Of a stretch of DNA of 64,000 bases, positions 1 through 7,437 are shown one piece after another; position 1 is the stretch's first letter; each line of letters begins with the position of its first letter. A model generated the notes under the pieces. It saw nothing but the letters and a program-made list of their open reading frames with translations. It searched no databases and was not told the DNA's origin. The translations under genes and the position numbers were made by a program. This stretch comes from Tessaracoccus caeni (GTDB lineage: Bacteria; Actinomycetota; Actinomycetes; Propionibacteriales; Propionibacteriaceae). The stretch lies in the NCBI RefSeq assembly GCF_029211185.1, contig NZ_JARGDO010000013.1, positions 1 to 64,000 of the forward strand, in the 5' to 3' direction.

Positions 1-50
1 GGGGGTGATCTGTGCAATACGCACAGATCACCCCCGCTCAGCCACTTTTA
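1..50. repeat. 65-bp palindrome family, copy 1 (cut by window edge)
   Basis: The right part of a long hairpin. The 17-nt centre CTGTGCAATACGCACAG is at 10-26, flanked by perfectly complementary 9-nt arms (1-9 and 27-35); the arm may continue outside the window. The centre matches those of the palindromes at 13742-13806 and 43925-43989. It lies downstream of the minus-strand S4 gene, so it probably acts as a (bidirectional) terminator, which is inference. Confidence 0.6.
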
Positions 51-90
51 TTCGGGACACCCAGCCGTGGACAGCAAGGGGGAGCTGGAA

Positions 91-456
91 TCAGTGGCCT
101 CGGAGCTTCTCGATGGCCCGGCGATCGCGCTTGGTGGGGCGGCCGGCGCCGCGGTCGCGGATGGCGACGCGCCCCTGCATCTCGGCGATGGGCTTGGGCT
201 TCTCCGGGGTGCGGTCGATGTAGGCGGCCTGTGCGGCCGGTGCCCCGACGCGCTTCACAAGGCTGGGATCGACCACCTCGATGATCTTCTCGTCCTGCTC
301 CTTGCGAACCCGGATCTTCTGCCCGGTCACCACCATCTGCGACGCCTTGGCCAGGTGATCGTCGACGCGCACATGCCCGCCGCGCACGGCGGCGGTCGCC
401 ATCGAACGCGTCTTGTACATCCGTACCGCCCAGAGCCAGGCGTCGAGTCGAGCCAT
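91..456 (-). CDS. S4-domain RNA-binding protein (Hsp15/YlmH type)
   Basis: A 121-residue basic protein. The S4 fold (about residues 1-60) starts with MARLDAWLWAVRMYKTRS and includes the RGGHVRVD segment typical of heat-shock protein 15-like S4 proteins, which bind rRNA or stalled 50S subunits. The tail is rich in Lys/Arg (GRPTKRDRRAIEKLRGH). I start at the ATG whose product begins with the conserved MARLDAW; the open frame runs on upstream into the neighbouring gene but that extension is not S4-like. It is transcribed away from the 162-bp repeat at 469-630. The exact ribosomal role cannot be told from sequence. Confidence 0.85.
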   Translation of the reverse strand: MARLDAWLWAVRMYKTRSMATAAVRGGHVRVDDHLAKASQMVVTGQKIRVRKEQDEKIIEVVDPSLVKRVGAPAAQAAYIDRTPEKPKPIAEMQGRVAIRDRGAGRPTKRDRRAIEKLRGH

Positions 457-468
457 GAGAGACACCTT

Positions 469-630
469 AGAGGTTCCGCAGGTGGGTGGCGCCGTCGCGA
501 GGACGTGCTGGATGGATGACATGGCAAGACGGAGAACGAAACTGCCATCGGGTATGCCAGTAAGTTCGACAACGAAGCCAGGTCGCCATCCAGTGCGCCG
601 CAGTAGGTGCCACCTACCTGCGGAATCTCT
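469..630. repeat. 162-bp inverted-repeat-ended element, copy A
   Basis: About 96% identical by eye to 34032-34194, in the same orientation. Both ends carry the inverted repeat GAGGTTCCGCAGGTRGGTGG. There is no credible coding frame inside. It lies exactly between the divergent S4 gene and the SDR gene, with its ends close to the expected -10 regions. It resembles a MITE or a large palindromic repeat. Differences from copy B are about six substitutions and one indel. Confidence 0.8.
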
Positions 631-646
631 TAATAGGGTGAGGGAC

Positions 647-1324
647 ATGAAGAAGGCGATCGTCACCGGACACAGCCGCGGATTGGGTGCGGCGCTGGCC
701 GCACAGCTCGAGCAAGAGGGCTGGGAAGTACTGGGCATCTCGCGCTCCGCGGGCGAGCGCGTCGATCTCGGCGATCCCGCGGCCCTCCTGGCTTGGCTTG
801 AGGGCGACGCCCTCCCCCGCTTCCTGGCCGACGCGTCGGAGGTCCTGCTGATCAACAACGCGGGGCTGCTGGGGTCGGCGGAGGTTGCCGGTCGCGCCGA
901 TCCGGCGGCCACCGTCGCCGCCGTGAACGTCAACGTCACGGCGCTGATCCTGCTCACCGACGCGGTGCTGCGCGAGCGTCCTGCCGGCGTGCCCACGCGG
1001 ATCGCACACATCTCCAGCGGAGCAGGTCGCCGCCCGGTGCCGGGCTGGAGCGTCTACTGCGCCACCAAGGCCGCCGTCGATCATCACGCAGCCACGGTGG
1101 CAGCCGAGAACCTCGACGGTGTGCGGATCGCGGCGATCGCCCCCGGCGTCGTCGACACCGATATGCAGGCCGCCATCCGCGGATCCGAGGGTTTCCCTGG
1201 CCAGGCGGACTTCGTCGAACTCAAGGAATCGGGCTCTCTGGCCTCCCCGGACGACGCGGCCCGAGGAGTGCTGCGCCTCCTGAACGCCCCCGACTTCGGA
1301 AGCGTCATCCAGCTGCGCGTCTAG
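647..1324 (+). CDS. SDR-family NAD(P)H oxidoreductase
   Basis: A 225-residue classical short-chain dehydrogenase. The nucleotide-binding TGHSRGLG is at 7-14, NNAG at 70-73, the active-site Ser at 123/124 and the YCATK pair Tyr137/Lys141. The length and the TGHSRGLG motif resemble the sepiapterin reductase/benzil reductase (YueD) branch, but the substrate is unknown. The ATG at 647 follows GGGTGAGGGAC, which gives a plausible ribosome site. Upstream coding in this frame crosses the repeat and is rejected. It is transcribed alone and converges on the CDF exporter, 3 bp away. Confidence 0.85.
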   Translation: MKKAIVTGHSRGLGAALAAQLEQEGWEVLGISRSAGERVDLGDPAALLAWLEGDALPRFLADASEVLLINNAGLLGSAEVAGRADPAATVAAVNVNVTALILLTDAVLRERPAGVPTRIAHISSGAGRRPVPGWSVYCATKAAVDHHAATVAAENLDGVRIAAIAPGVVDTDMQAAIRGSEGFPGQADFVELKESGSLASPDDAARGVLRLLNAPDFGSVIQLRV

Positions 1325-1327
1325 CGT

Positions 1328-2293
1328 TCAGTGGGCGGGGTCGCAGGAGTGGTCGATGCCCGCGCCCTGCTCCCGGTTGAACGTCTCCGACTCCAGCTGG
1401 AAGGTGGAGTGCTGCACCGAGACGTCGAAGTGTTCAGCCACGCACGACTTGATGTCGGTGAGTATCCGCAGCACGTGGCCGTCGCGGAAGCACTCGTCGG
1501 AGGTGACGACGTGGGCGGTCAGCACCGGCAGCCCGGTGGCGATGGTGGAGGCGTGCAGGTCGTGCACGGCCACCACGTGGTCGACCTCCTCGATGTGCCG
1601 GCGCACCTCGCCCAGATCCAGGCCCTCGGGGGCGTATTCCATCAGCACGCGGGTGGTGTCCTTGATGATCCCGATGGCGCGCGGCACGATCAGGGCGACG
1701 ATGAACAGGCCGGCCAATGCGTCGGCCTGCTGGAAACCGGTGAGCGCGATGACGATGGCCGCGACGATCACGCCGACGGATCCCAGCGCATCGTTGACCA
1801 CCTCGAGGAAGGCAGCTCGCATGTTGAAGTTGGCGTCGCGGCCGCCTTGCAGCACCGCGATGCCGATCAGGTTGGCCGCCAAGCCGATCACACCGAAGAT
1901 CAGCAGTTCGGTGGAGGGCACCTCCGGCGGCGCGAACAGCCGTTGGACGCCCTCGATCGCGGCGTACACACCCACCGCGAGCAGCAGCGTCGCCTGGGCC
2001 AAGGCGGCGATCACCTCGATCCGGCGGAAACCCCAGGTGCGCGTCGCGTCGGCGGGCCGCAGCATCAGCGTCGCGGCGATCAGGGCGACCAGCAGGCCGC
2101 TGAAGTCGGTGATCGCATGGGCGGTGTCGGTGAGCAGCGCGAGGCTGCCCGTCAGGATCGAGCCAACCAGCTGAGCCACGACGATCACCCCGGTCAGCGC
2201 CACCACCACGAGCAGCCGCCGCCGGTGGTCTTGGGTCTGCGGGATCCCGCCGTGGTCGTGACCATGACCGTGATGGTGGTGGTGCCCGCTCAT
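1328..2293 (-). CDS. CDF-family divalent metal exporter (CzcD/ZitB type)
   Basis: A 321-residue cation diffusion facilitator that exports Zn2+/Co2+ or similar ions in exchange for protons. The N-terminus is a His-rich metal-binding stretch (HHHHHGHGHDHGG). Hydrophobic helices follow, with the metal-site signature around DTAHAITDFSG (about 55-66) and a second Asp region EVVNDALG (about 164). A cytoplasmic domain with several His residues forms the C-terminus. It is the last gene of the minus-strand metal/fluoride run, 32 bp after crcB. Metal specificity is not determinable. Confidence 0.92.
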   Translation of the reverse strand: MSGHHHHHGHGHDHGGIPQTQDHRRRLLVVVALTGVIVVAQLVGSILTGSLALLTDTAHAITDFSGLLVALIAATLMLRPADATRTWGFRRIEVIAALAQATLLLAVGVYAAIEGVQRLFAPPEVPSTELLIFGVIGLAANLIGIAVLQGGRDANFNMRAAFLEVVNDALGSVGVIVAAIVIALTGFQQADALAGLFIVALIVPRAIGIIKDTTRVLMEYAPEGLDLGEVRRHIEEVDHVVAVHDLHASTIATGLPVLTAHVVTSDECFRDGHVLRILTDIKSCVAEHFDVSVQHSTFQLESETFNREQGAGIDHSCDPAH

Positions 2294-2325
2294 GCCGCCT
2301 CTCCTGTCCGCGCGCCGAGCGGGGA

Positions 2326-2694
2326 CTACCCCAGCCAGAGCCCGAGCGCCCCGGCCGCCGCAGCCAACGCCAGCATCGACGCGCCGTGCAATACCGCCAG
2401 GATACCCCCCGGGGGTCTATCCGACAACGCCAGGTTCGCTACCTCCACGCTCGCCGTCGAGAAGGTCGTGTAGCCACCGAGCAGCCCGACTCCGAGGACG
2501 AGCTTGAGGTCGGCGAGCCCCGTGTGGTCAAGGACAAGGGCGGTCAGCAGGCCCAGCAGGAAGGAGCCAGTGACGTTGATCACCGTGGTTCCCACGGGGA
2601 TCCGCGGACGCGGACCCTTTTCGATCAGGATCCCCACCCACATCCGCAGCACCGATCCCACGCCACCCGCGACGGCCAGTAACACCCAGGTCAT
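2326..2694 (-). CDS. crcB: Fluoride channel CrcB/Fluc, subunit 1
   Basis: A 122-residue four-helix membrane protein of the Fluc family that exports F- as a dimer. It shows the conserved GTTVINVTGSFLLGLL (about 35-50), where the Asn lines the pore, and the GLLGGYTTFST (about 70-80) motif with the central break and phenylalanine-box region. The start codon overlaps the stop of the upstream crcB by 4 bp (ATGA), so the two are translationally coupled. Paired crcB genes usually form an antiparallel heterodimer. Confidence 0.93.
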   Translation of the reverse strand: MTWVLLAVAGGVGSVLRMWVGILIEKGPRPRIPVGTTVINVTGSFLLGLLTALVLDHTGLADLKLVLGVGLLGGYTTFSTASVEVANLALSDRPPGGILAVLHGASMLALAAAAGALGLWLG

Positions 2695-3098
2695 CGCGCC
2701 CCCTCCGCATGATGGGGCACCACACGACGCGCGAGCAGGATTCCGGCGGCGGCAGCCGCGGCACCGAGCGCGATGCTTCCCATCAGATACGCACCGGCCA
2801 TCAACAGCCCGCCCGACGACGCGAGCTTCTCGCCCTCCATGATGAACGCGGAATAGGTGGTGTAGCCGCCCAGCAGCCCTGTTCCGACGCCGAGCCTCAC
2901 AAAGCGACGCCAACCGGCATCACCGCCGTTGCGCACCAAGGCGGTCAGGAGAAGCCCCAACAGGAACGACCCAGTGAGGTTGATCAGGAACGTCGCCCAC
3001 GGCCACCCTGTCGCGGGCCAAGCGGCCTGTAGCACCGCCCGAATCAGGGTGCCGATCGCACCCCCGACGAACACCACCAGCGTTTGCGCAACCCGCAT
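2691..3098 (-). CDS. crcB: Fluoride channel CrcB/Fluc, subunit 2
   Basis: A 135-residue Fluc paralogue with ATFLINLTGSFLLGLLL (about 35-51) and GLLGGYTTYSAF (about 74-85). It is first of the coupled crcB pair and is expected to pair with the downstream subunit as a heterodimer in the inner membrane. Its 185-bp leader separates it from the siderophore ATPase gene. I looked for the fluoride riboswitch there and could not fit the consensus. The start is the ATG opening MRVAQTLVVF. Confidence 0.92.
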   Translation of the reverse strand: MRVAQTLVVFVGGAIGTLIRAVLQAAWPATGWPWATFLINLTGSFLLGLLLTALVRNGGDAGWRRFVRLGVGTGLLGGYTTYSAFIMEGEKLASSGGLLMAGAYLMGSIALGAAAAAAGILLARRVVPHHAEGAR

Positions 3099-3283
3099 CT
3101 TCTCCGCCTTCCCCGGACGACACCAGTCCCCGGGGAGCGTTCGTGAGGGCACGTCACGGCACACCCCGCAGGGATATTGCAGGGACTGTTGGCGACCGCA
3201 GCCGCGGTTCGGAGAATCGTCTCCAGGCGAGCCCCACCACCGTGACAGCAGCAAGGCTAGCACCGCGGACGGCCCGGCCGACC

Positions 3284-4039
3284 TCAGTAGTAGACGGCGA
3301 ACCGTCCCGTCGGGCCGTCGACGACGTGCACAGGGGTATCGAAGACTCGCGTCAGCACGTCGTCGGTCATGATCTCCTCCGGGGTGCCGAACTCCGCGAT
3401 CACGCCGTCCTTCACCGCGCAGATGTAGTCGGCGTAGTGGCCGGCGAAGTTGATGTCGTGCAGCACGATGACGATGGTGCGACCCAGCTCCTCCGCGGCG
3501 CGGTGCAGGTGCTTCATCATCTGCACCGAATGCCTCATGTCGAGGTTGTTGAGCGGCTCGTCGAGCAGCACGAACTCGGTGTCCTGACACAGCACCATGG
3601 CCACGTAGGCGCGCTGCCGCTGGCCACCGGAGAGCTGGTCGAGGTAACGGCCCTCCAGTTCGCGCAGGTCGAAGAAGTCGATGGCGCGACTGATGTGCTC
3701 CTCGTCGGCCGGAGTCAGGCGCCCCTGCGAGTAAGGGAAGCGCCCGAAGGACACCAGCTGGCGCACCGTCAGCCTGGTGATGAAGTGATTCTCCTGGCGC
3801 AGGATCGAGACGATCTTCGCCAAGTCCTTCGACGCGGTGCGCGAGACGTCGTATCCGGCCACCTCGATCACGCCGTCGTCGAGCTTCAGGAGGCGTCCGA
3901 TCATGGTGAGCAGGGTCGACTTGCCCGCGCCGTTCGGGCCCACCAGGGCGGTGATGCCGCCGGCGGGGATCTGCAGGTCGACGGGGCCGATGGTGACCTC
4001 GTCGCCGTAGTTCTTTCGTACCGCGCTGAGCGAGATCAC
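3284..4039 (-). CDS. Siderophore ABC importer ATPase
   Basis: A 251-residue cytoplasmic ATPase. Walker A GPNGAGKST is at 34-42, the ABC signature LSGGQRQR at 136-143, Walker B FVLLDE at 156-161 and the switch His at 194. Its N-terminus (MISLSAVRKNYGDE) and length resemble YclP/FatE, the ATPases of petrobactin/catecholate importers. The start is GTG, with a GTGA overlap with the upstream permease stop. It is last of the four importer genes whose promoter carries the DtxR box at 7255. Confidence 0.92.
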   Translation of the reverse strand: MISLSAVRKNYGDEVTIGPVDLQIPAGGITALVGPNGAGKSTLLTMIGRLLKLDDGVIEVAGYDVSRTASKDLAKIVSILRQENHFITRLTVRQLVSFGRFPYSQGRLTPADEEHISRAIDFFDLRELEGRYLDQLSGGQRQRAYVAMVLCQDTEFVLLDEPLNNLDMRHSVQMMKHLHRAAEELGRTIVIVLHDINFAGHYADYICAVKDGVIAEFGTPEEIMTDDVLTRVFDTPVHVVDGPTGRFAVYY

Positions 4040-5067
4040 AGTCGGCCCTTTCTGAGGAGGACGAGCAGGAAGACGCCGCCGCCGACCAATTCGATGATGA
4101 TCGAGACGACGCCCTGGGCGTAGAAGACGTGCTTCATGACGAAATAGGAGCCCGTCAGGACGATGAAGGCGACGGCCACCGACATCGGGAAGATGTAGCG
4201 GTGGTCGTAGGTGTCGGCGAGCTGGTAGGCCAGCGTCGCGACGAGGAAGCCGAGGAAGGTCATCGGTCCGACCAGGGCGGTGGAGACGGCCACCAGGATG
4301 GAGACGAAGAAGAGCGTCACCATGGTCTGACGCCGGTGGTTGATGCCGAGGCTGGTGGCGGCGTCGCGGCCGAGGCTCAGCAGGTTGAGCCGCTTGGAGT
4401 TGAGCCATAGCCCTCCGCCGGCGATCACCGCCAGCGGGATGGCGAACGGCAAGTAGGAGGCATCGGCGTTGGCGACGCTGCCGAACAGGCGCGCGGTCAG
4501 CACGTCGAACTCGCTGGGAGTCAGCAGGCGCTGCATGAACGTCGCGATGGACCCCAAGCCCGCCCCCAGGATGATGCCCACCAGCAGCATCACCTGCAGG
4601 TTGCCGTAGCGGCCGGACAGCAGCCACCCGTAGAGCAGCAGGGAGAACCCGACCATGAGGGCCACCTGCAAGAGGAACTGCGAGGCGCCCTGGACCGCGG
4701 TGATCCCGGCGACGCCGAGGAAGTACACCGCACCCGTCTGCACCGCTCGGTACAACGACTCGAAGCCCATGATCGACGGGGTGATGATGCGGTTGTTCGT
4801 CGCGGTCTGGAAGCTCACCGTCGCGATGGCCTGGCAGAACGCCACGATCAGGATGACGACGACGCTGGTGGCCCGCATCTTGGCGATGGTCCAGAAGCCA
4901 TCGCTGCCGACGGGCATGGGGTTGTCCCAGGCCAGCAGCCCGAAGGCGAAGAGCAGGGACAGGGTCAGCAGGCCGATGAGCAGGAACCAGTAGCGACGCC
5001 TCGCCCTCGCGTCGGGCAGAGCGTGCGACGTGCGGATCGGCTCGGCCTGGGATCCGGTGATCAACAT
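4036..5067 (-). CDS. Siderophore ABC importer permease 2 (FecCD family)
   Basis: A 343-residue polytopic permease of the BtuC/FecCD family, with about nine or ten hydrophobic helices and the conserved cytoplasmic segment GRDAATSLGINHRRQTM that contacts the ATPase. It pairs with the permease encoded at 5069-6052 (YclO/FatC-like arrangement). I start at the ATG at 5067 (MLITGSQ), 1 bp after the upstream stop; the open frame extends 17 codons further into the neighbour but that Cys-rich stretch is not conserved-looking. Confidence 0.92.
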   Translation of the reverse strand: MLITGSQAEPIRTSHALPDARARRRYWFLLIGLLTLSLLFAFGLLAWDNPMPVGSDGFWTIAKMRATSVVVILIVAFCQAIATVSFQTATNNRIITPSIMGFESLYRAVQTGAVYFLGVAGITAVQGASQFLLQVALMVGFSLLLYGWLLSGRYGNLQVMLLVGIILGAGLGSIATFMQRLLTPSEFDVLTARLFGSVANADASYLPFAIPLAVIAGGGLWLNSKRLNLLSLGRDAATSLGINHRRQTMVTLFFVSILVAVSTALVGPMTFLGFLVATLAYQLADTYDHRYIFPMSVAVAFIVLTGSYFVMKHVFYAQGVVSIIIELVGGGVFLLVLLRKGRL

Positions 5068-5068
5068 C

Positions 5069-6052
5069 TCAGACCCTCCTGCGGGTGCGCAGCAGCAGGA
5101 AGATGAACACGGCAGCACCCACGACGCCGAGGATCAGCGACACCGGCACCTCGAACGGCATGATGATGGTGCGTCCGATCAGGTCGCAGACCGTGACGAT
5201 CGCGATGCCGAGGAGCGCCACCCAGGGCAGGTTCGAGCGCAGGTCGTCGCCGCGCACCATCGAGACGATGTTCGGCACGATCAGGCCGAGGAACGGCAGG
5301 TTGCCCACCACGACGGTGACCACGCCCGTCGCGATGGCGATCAGCCCCGTGCCCAGCAGCATGATGCGCTGGTAGTTGAGGCCGACGTTGGTGGCGATCT
5401 CCTCACCCAGGCCCGCGACGGTGAACCGGTCGGCCGCCACGAAGACGACCACCACGACGATCAGCACGATCCACAACGGCTCGTACTGGCCTCGAATGAC
5501 CGACGTGAAACTGCCGGCGAACCACACCCCCAGGTTCTGCAGCGCGTTGAACTGGAGCGCGAAGAAGGTGGACACCGCGCCCACGACGGCACCTAGCATG
5601 ATGCCAATGATCGGCACGATCAGCGAGGCCTTCAGCGAGACCCGCCTGATGAACATGAAGAAGACCATCGTGCCGATGAAGGAGAACCCGATGGCGATCA
5701 CCATCTTGGTCACGAGCCCGGAGGCGGGGAGGAAGATCATCGCGCTCAGCAACCCGAGGCCGGCCCACTCGGTGGTTCCGGTGGTGGTGGACTCGACGAA
5801 GCGGTTCTGCGTGAGCAGTTGCATGACGAGGCCCGACATCGCCATCACCGCCCCAGACAGGACGAGAGCGATGGTGCGGGGTACACGGGTGATCTGGAAC
5901 ATCTCGGCACCGTCCTCGGCGCCGAAGGTGTCATAGACGCCGGTGAACAGCGAGACCACGAGCAACCCGGCCACGACGAGGAACCCGACGGCCAGCCAGG
6001 GATCGAAAAGCCGGCCGCGATACCGCGGCCGGGCGGAGGCAAGTGCAGTCAC
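5069..6052 (-). CDS. Siderophore ABC importer permease 1 (FecCD family)
   Basis: A 327-residue FecCD-type permease with about nine membrane segments. The motif GLGEEIATNVGLNYQR in the second half is the ATPase-coupling loop. It is the first permease of the importer, 89 bp downstream of the binding-protein gene, and ends 1 bp before the second permease begins. The two permeases are expected to form the heterodimeric channel for the ferric siderophore. Similar in order to YclN/FatD systems. Confidence 0.92.
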   Translation of the reverse strand: MTALASARPRYRGRLFDPWLAVGFLVVAGLLVVSLFTGVYDTFGAEDGAEMFQITRVPRTIALVLSGAVMAMSGLVMQLLTQNRFVESTTTGTTEWAGLGLLSAMIFLPASGLVTKMVIAIGFSFIGTMVFFMFIRRVSLKASLIVPIIGIMLGAVVGAVSTFFALQFNALQNLGVWFAGSFTSVIRGQYEPLWIVLIVVVVVFVAADRFTVAGLGEEIATNVGLNYQRIMLLGTGLIAIATGVVTVVVGNLPFLGLIVPNIVSMVRGDDLRSNLPWVALLGIAIVTVCDLIGRTIIMPFEVPVSLILGVVGAAVFIFLLLRTRRRV

Positions 6053-6141
6053 AAGGAGACCTTTCGGGATCTTCTAGAGGGCGCGACGATGGGGCGAGCA
6101 CGAATGCTCGCCCCACCGTCGGTGCGTTGTGCGCAAGCGCA

Positions 6142-7182
6142 TCAGCTCTGCTTGGCTGCCTCCAGCGCGTCGGCGAAGGAGTTGAGGAACTCGGTGTAGG
6201 TCTGGATGCCCTCGTTGATGTAGGTGTCGTTGGGCATGTAGACGATCTGCTCCGACTTCACCGCGTCGACGTTCTTGAGCGCCTCCGAGCCGCCGATGAC
6301 CTCGGCTGCGGGCTGGAACGCCGGGTCGTCGGACTCGATCGCAGCGGAGCGGTCCATGACGAGGATCCAGGCGGGGTTGGCCTTGGCGATGGCCTCGACG
6401 GAGACCTCATCGCCCTCGTGGTCGTCGGTGGCGTCTTCGATGGTCAGCGCGGGGGTCAGGTCGAGCAGGCGGAACATCTCGCCGAGGGTGCGGCCATGAT
6501 CCGGGGAGATGAACCCGATGTTGCCGCCGGAGACGTTGACGGCCATCACGGTCTGAGCCGGATCGTAGGCGGCCTTCACGCGAGCGATGGCGGCATCCAG
6601 GTCGTCGCCCAGCTGCTTCGCCTCGGCCTGCTTGCCGAAGATCTCACCCAGCACGGTGACCTGACGCTTGAGCTCGGCGTCGAGGGGCTGATCCTCGCGG
6701 GGATCCAACTCGATCACAGCCGCGTCCGGAACCAGCTTCTTGATGTCCTCGTAGTAGCCGACGAAGCGCTGGCCGCTGACGACCAGGTCGGGCTGCGCGG
6801 CGACGATCAGCTCGAGGTTGGGCTCGCGGTGCGCGCCGACGTCGACGAGCGAGGAGTCCTGGGTGTACGCGATGGTGTCGGGCATCAGCGAGACGGCAGC
6901 AGCGGAGAGCTGGACGCCCCAGTCGGAGAGGGTCTGGAAGGTGCGGTTGTCCAGCGCCACGACGGACTTGGGCGGAAGTGCCACGGTGTGGCTTCCGTGG
7001 TTGTCGTCGAAGGTGTAGCTGTCGGCGGCGGCGGGCTCACTGGCGGTCGCGCTGTCGGAGGCGCTCGGCGAGGTCGCGGGGGCGTTGGTGGTGGGCTCGG
7101 AGGGCGAACCACCGCACGCGGTGAGCGCGAGGGCAGCGGCCGCGGCCAGGGTTGTGAGAGCAAGGGGACGGGGCAGGGACAT
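6142..7182 (-). CDS. Siderophore-binding lipoprotein of the ABC importer
   Basis: A 346-residue lipoprotein. The signal peptide ends in the lipobox LTAC (Cys23), followed by a Ser/Thr/Pro/Ala linker and a periplasmic-binding (TroA/FatB-like) fold with DNRTFQTLSDWGV and the EGIQTYTEFLNSF end. It captures ferric siderophore outside the membrane; YclQ/FatB-like (petrobactin type) is my best comparison, while the actual ligand is unknown. I start at the ATG at 7182, preceded by AGGAGAAGG; the longer open frame would place the DtxR operator inside the gene. First gene of the operon. Confidence 0.9.
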   Translation of the reverse strand: MSLPRPLALTTLAAAAALALTACGGSPSEPTTNAPATSPSASDSATASEPAAADSYTFDDNHGSHTVALPPKSVVALDNRTFQTLSDWGVQLSAAAVSLMPDTIAYTQDSSLVDVGAHREPNLELIVAAQPDLVVSGQRFVGYYEDIKKLVPDAAVIELDPREDQPLDAELKRQVTVLGEIFGKQAEAKQLGDDLDAAIARVKAAYDPAQTVMAVNVSGGNIGFISPDHGRTLGEMFRLLDLTPALTIEDATDDHEGDEVSVEAIAKANPAWILVMDRSAAIESDDPAFQPAAEVIGGSEALKNVDAVKSEQIVYMPNDTYINEGIQTYTEFLNSFADALEAAKQS

Positions 7183-7254
7183 GGTCCTTCTCCTGATAGC
7201 TGTCAATTCTCGTCGATTTACACAAGTTGTTTGTGCACAAAATGATTCTAGAGA

Positions 7255-7267
7255 GGTTAGCCTAACC
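7255..7267. promoter_or_regulatory. DtxR/IdeR iron box
   Basis: GGTTAGCCTAACC is a perfect 13-bp dyad that matches the core of the DtxR/IdeR operator (TTAGGTTAGSCTAACCTAA). It sits about 75 bp upstream of the siderophore binding-protein start. Iron-loaded DtxR is expected to block transcription of the importer when iron is replete. Confidence 0.88.
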
Positions 7268-7373
7268 AATTCCTGGAGTCGACTTTCGGACAGCTGAATG
7301 CCCACCATTCGGACACCTCGTCGGCGAGACGGCCTGCGAAAGCCTCGCGTCAATGGCGTGTATCGTCAGCACC

Positions 7374-7427
7374 GGTGTGTCGGGAAGTCTGGTCGACGGC
7401 CGCGAGGCACACCTCCGGCCCGACACA
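7374..7427 (+). promoter_or_regulatory. Structured nhaA leader (inverted repeat)
   Basis: TGTGTCGGG (7376-7384) is exactly complementary to CCCGACACA (7419-7427), which ends just before the AGGAAGG ribosome site of nhaA. A competing pairing, GGTGTG (7374-7379) with CACACC (7408-7413), uses some of the same bases. This could be a switch, but in GC-rich DNA it may be chance. Confidence 0.35.
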
Positions 7428-7437
7428 GGAAGGCCCC

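Noticed and set aside
3099-3283. Possible fluoride riboswitch upstream of the crcB pair on the minus strand
   Set aside because: A GGAGA...TCTCC hairpin followed by an ACCGC...GCGGT hairpin recalls the overall layout, but the loop sequence and the downstream pseudoknot strand of the crcB motif do not fit. An Infernal search with RF01734 would settle it.
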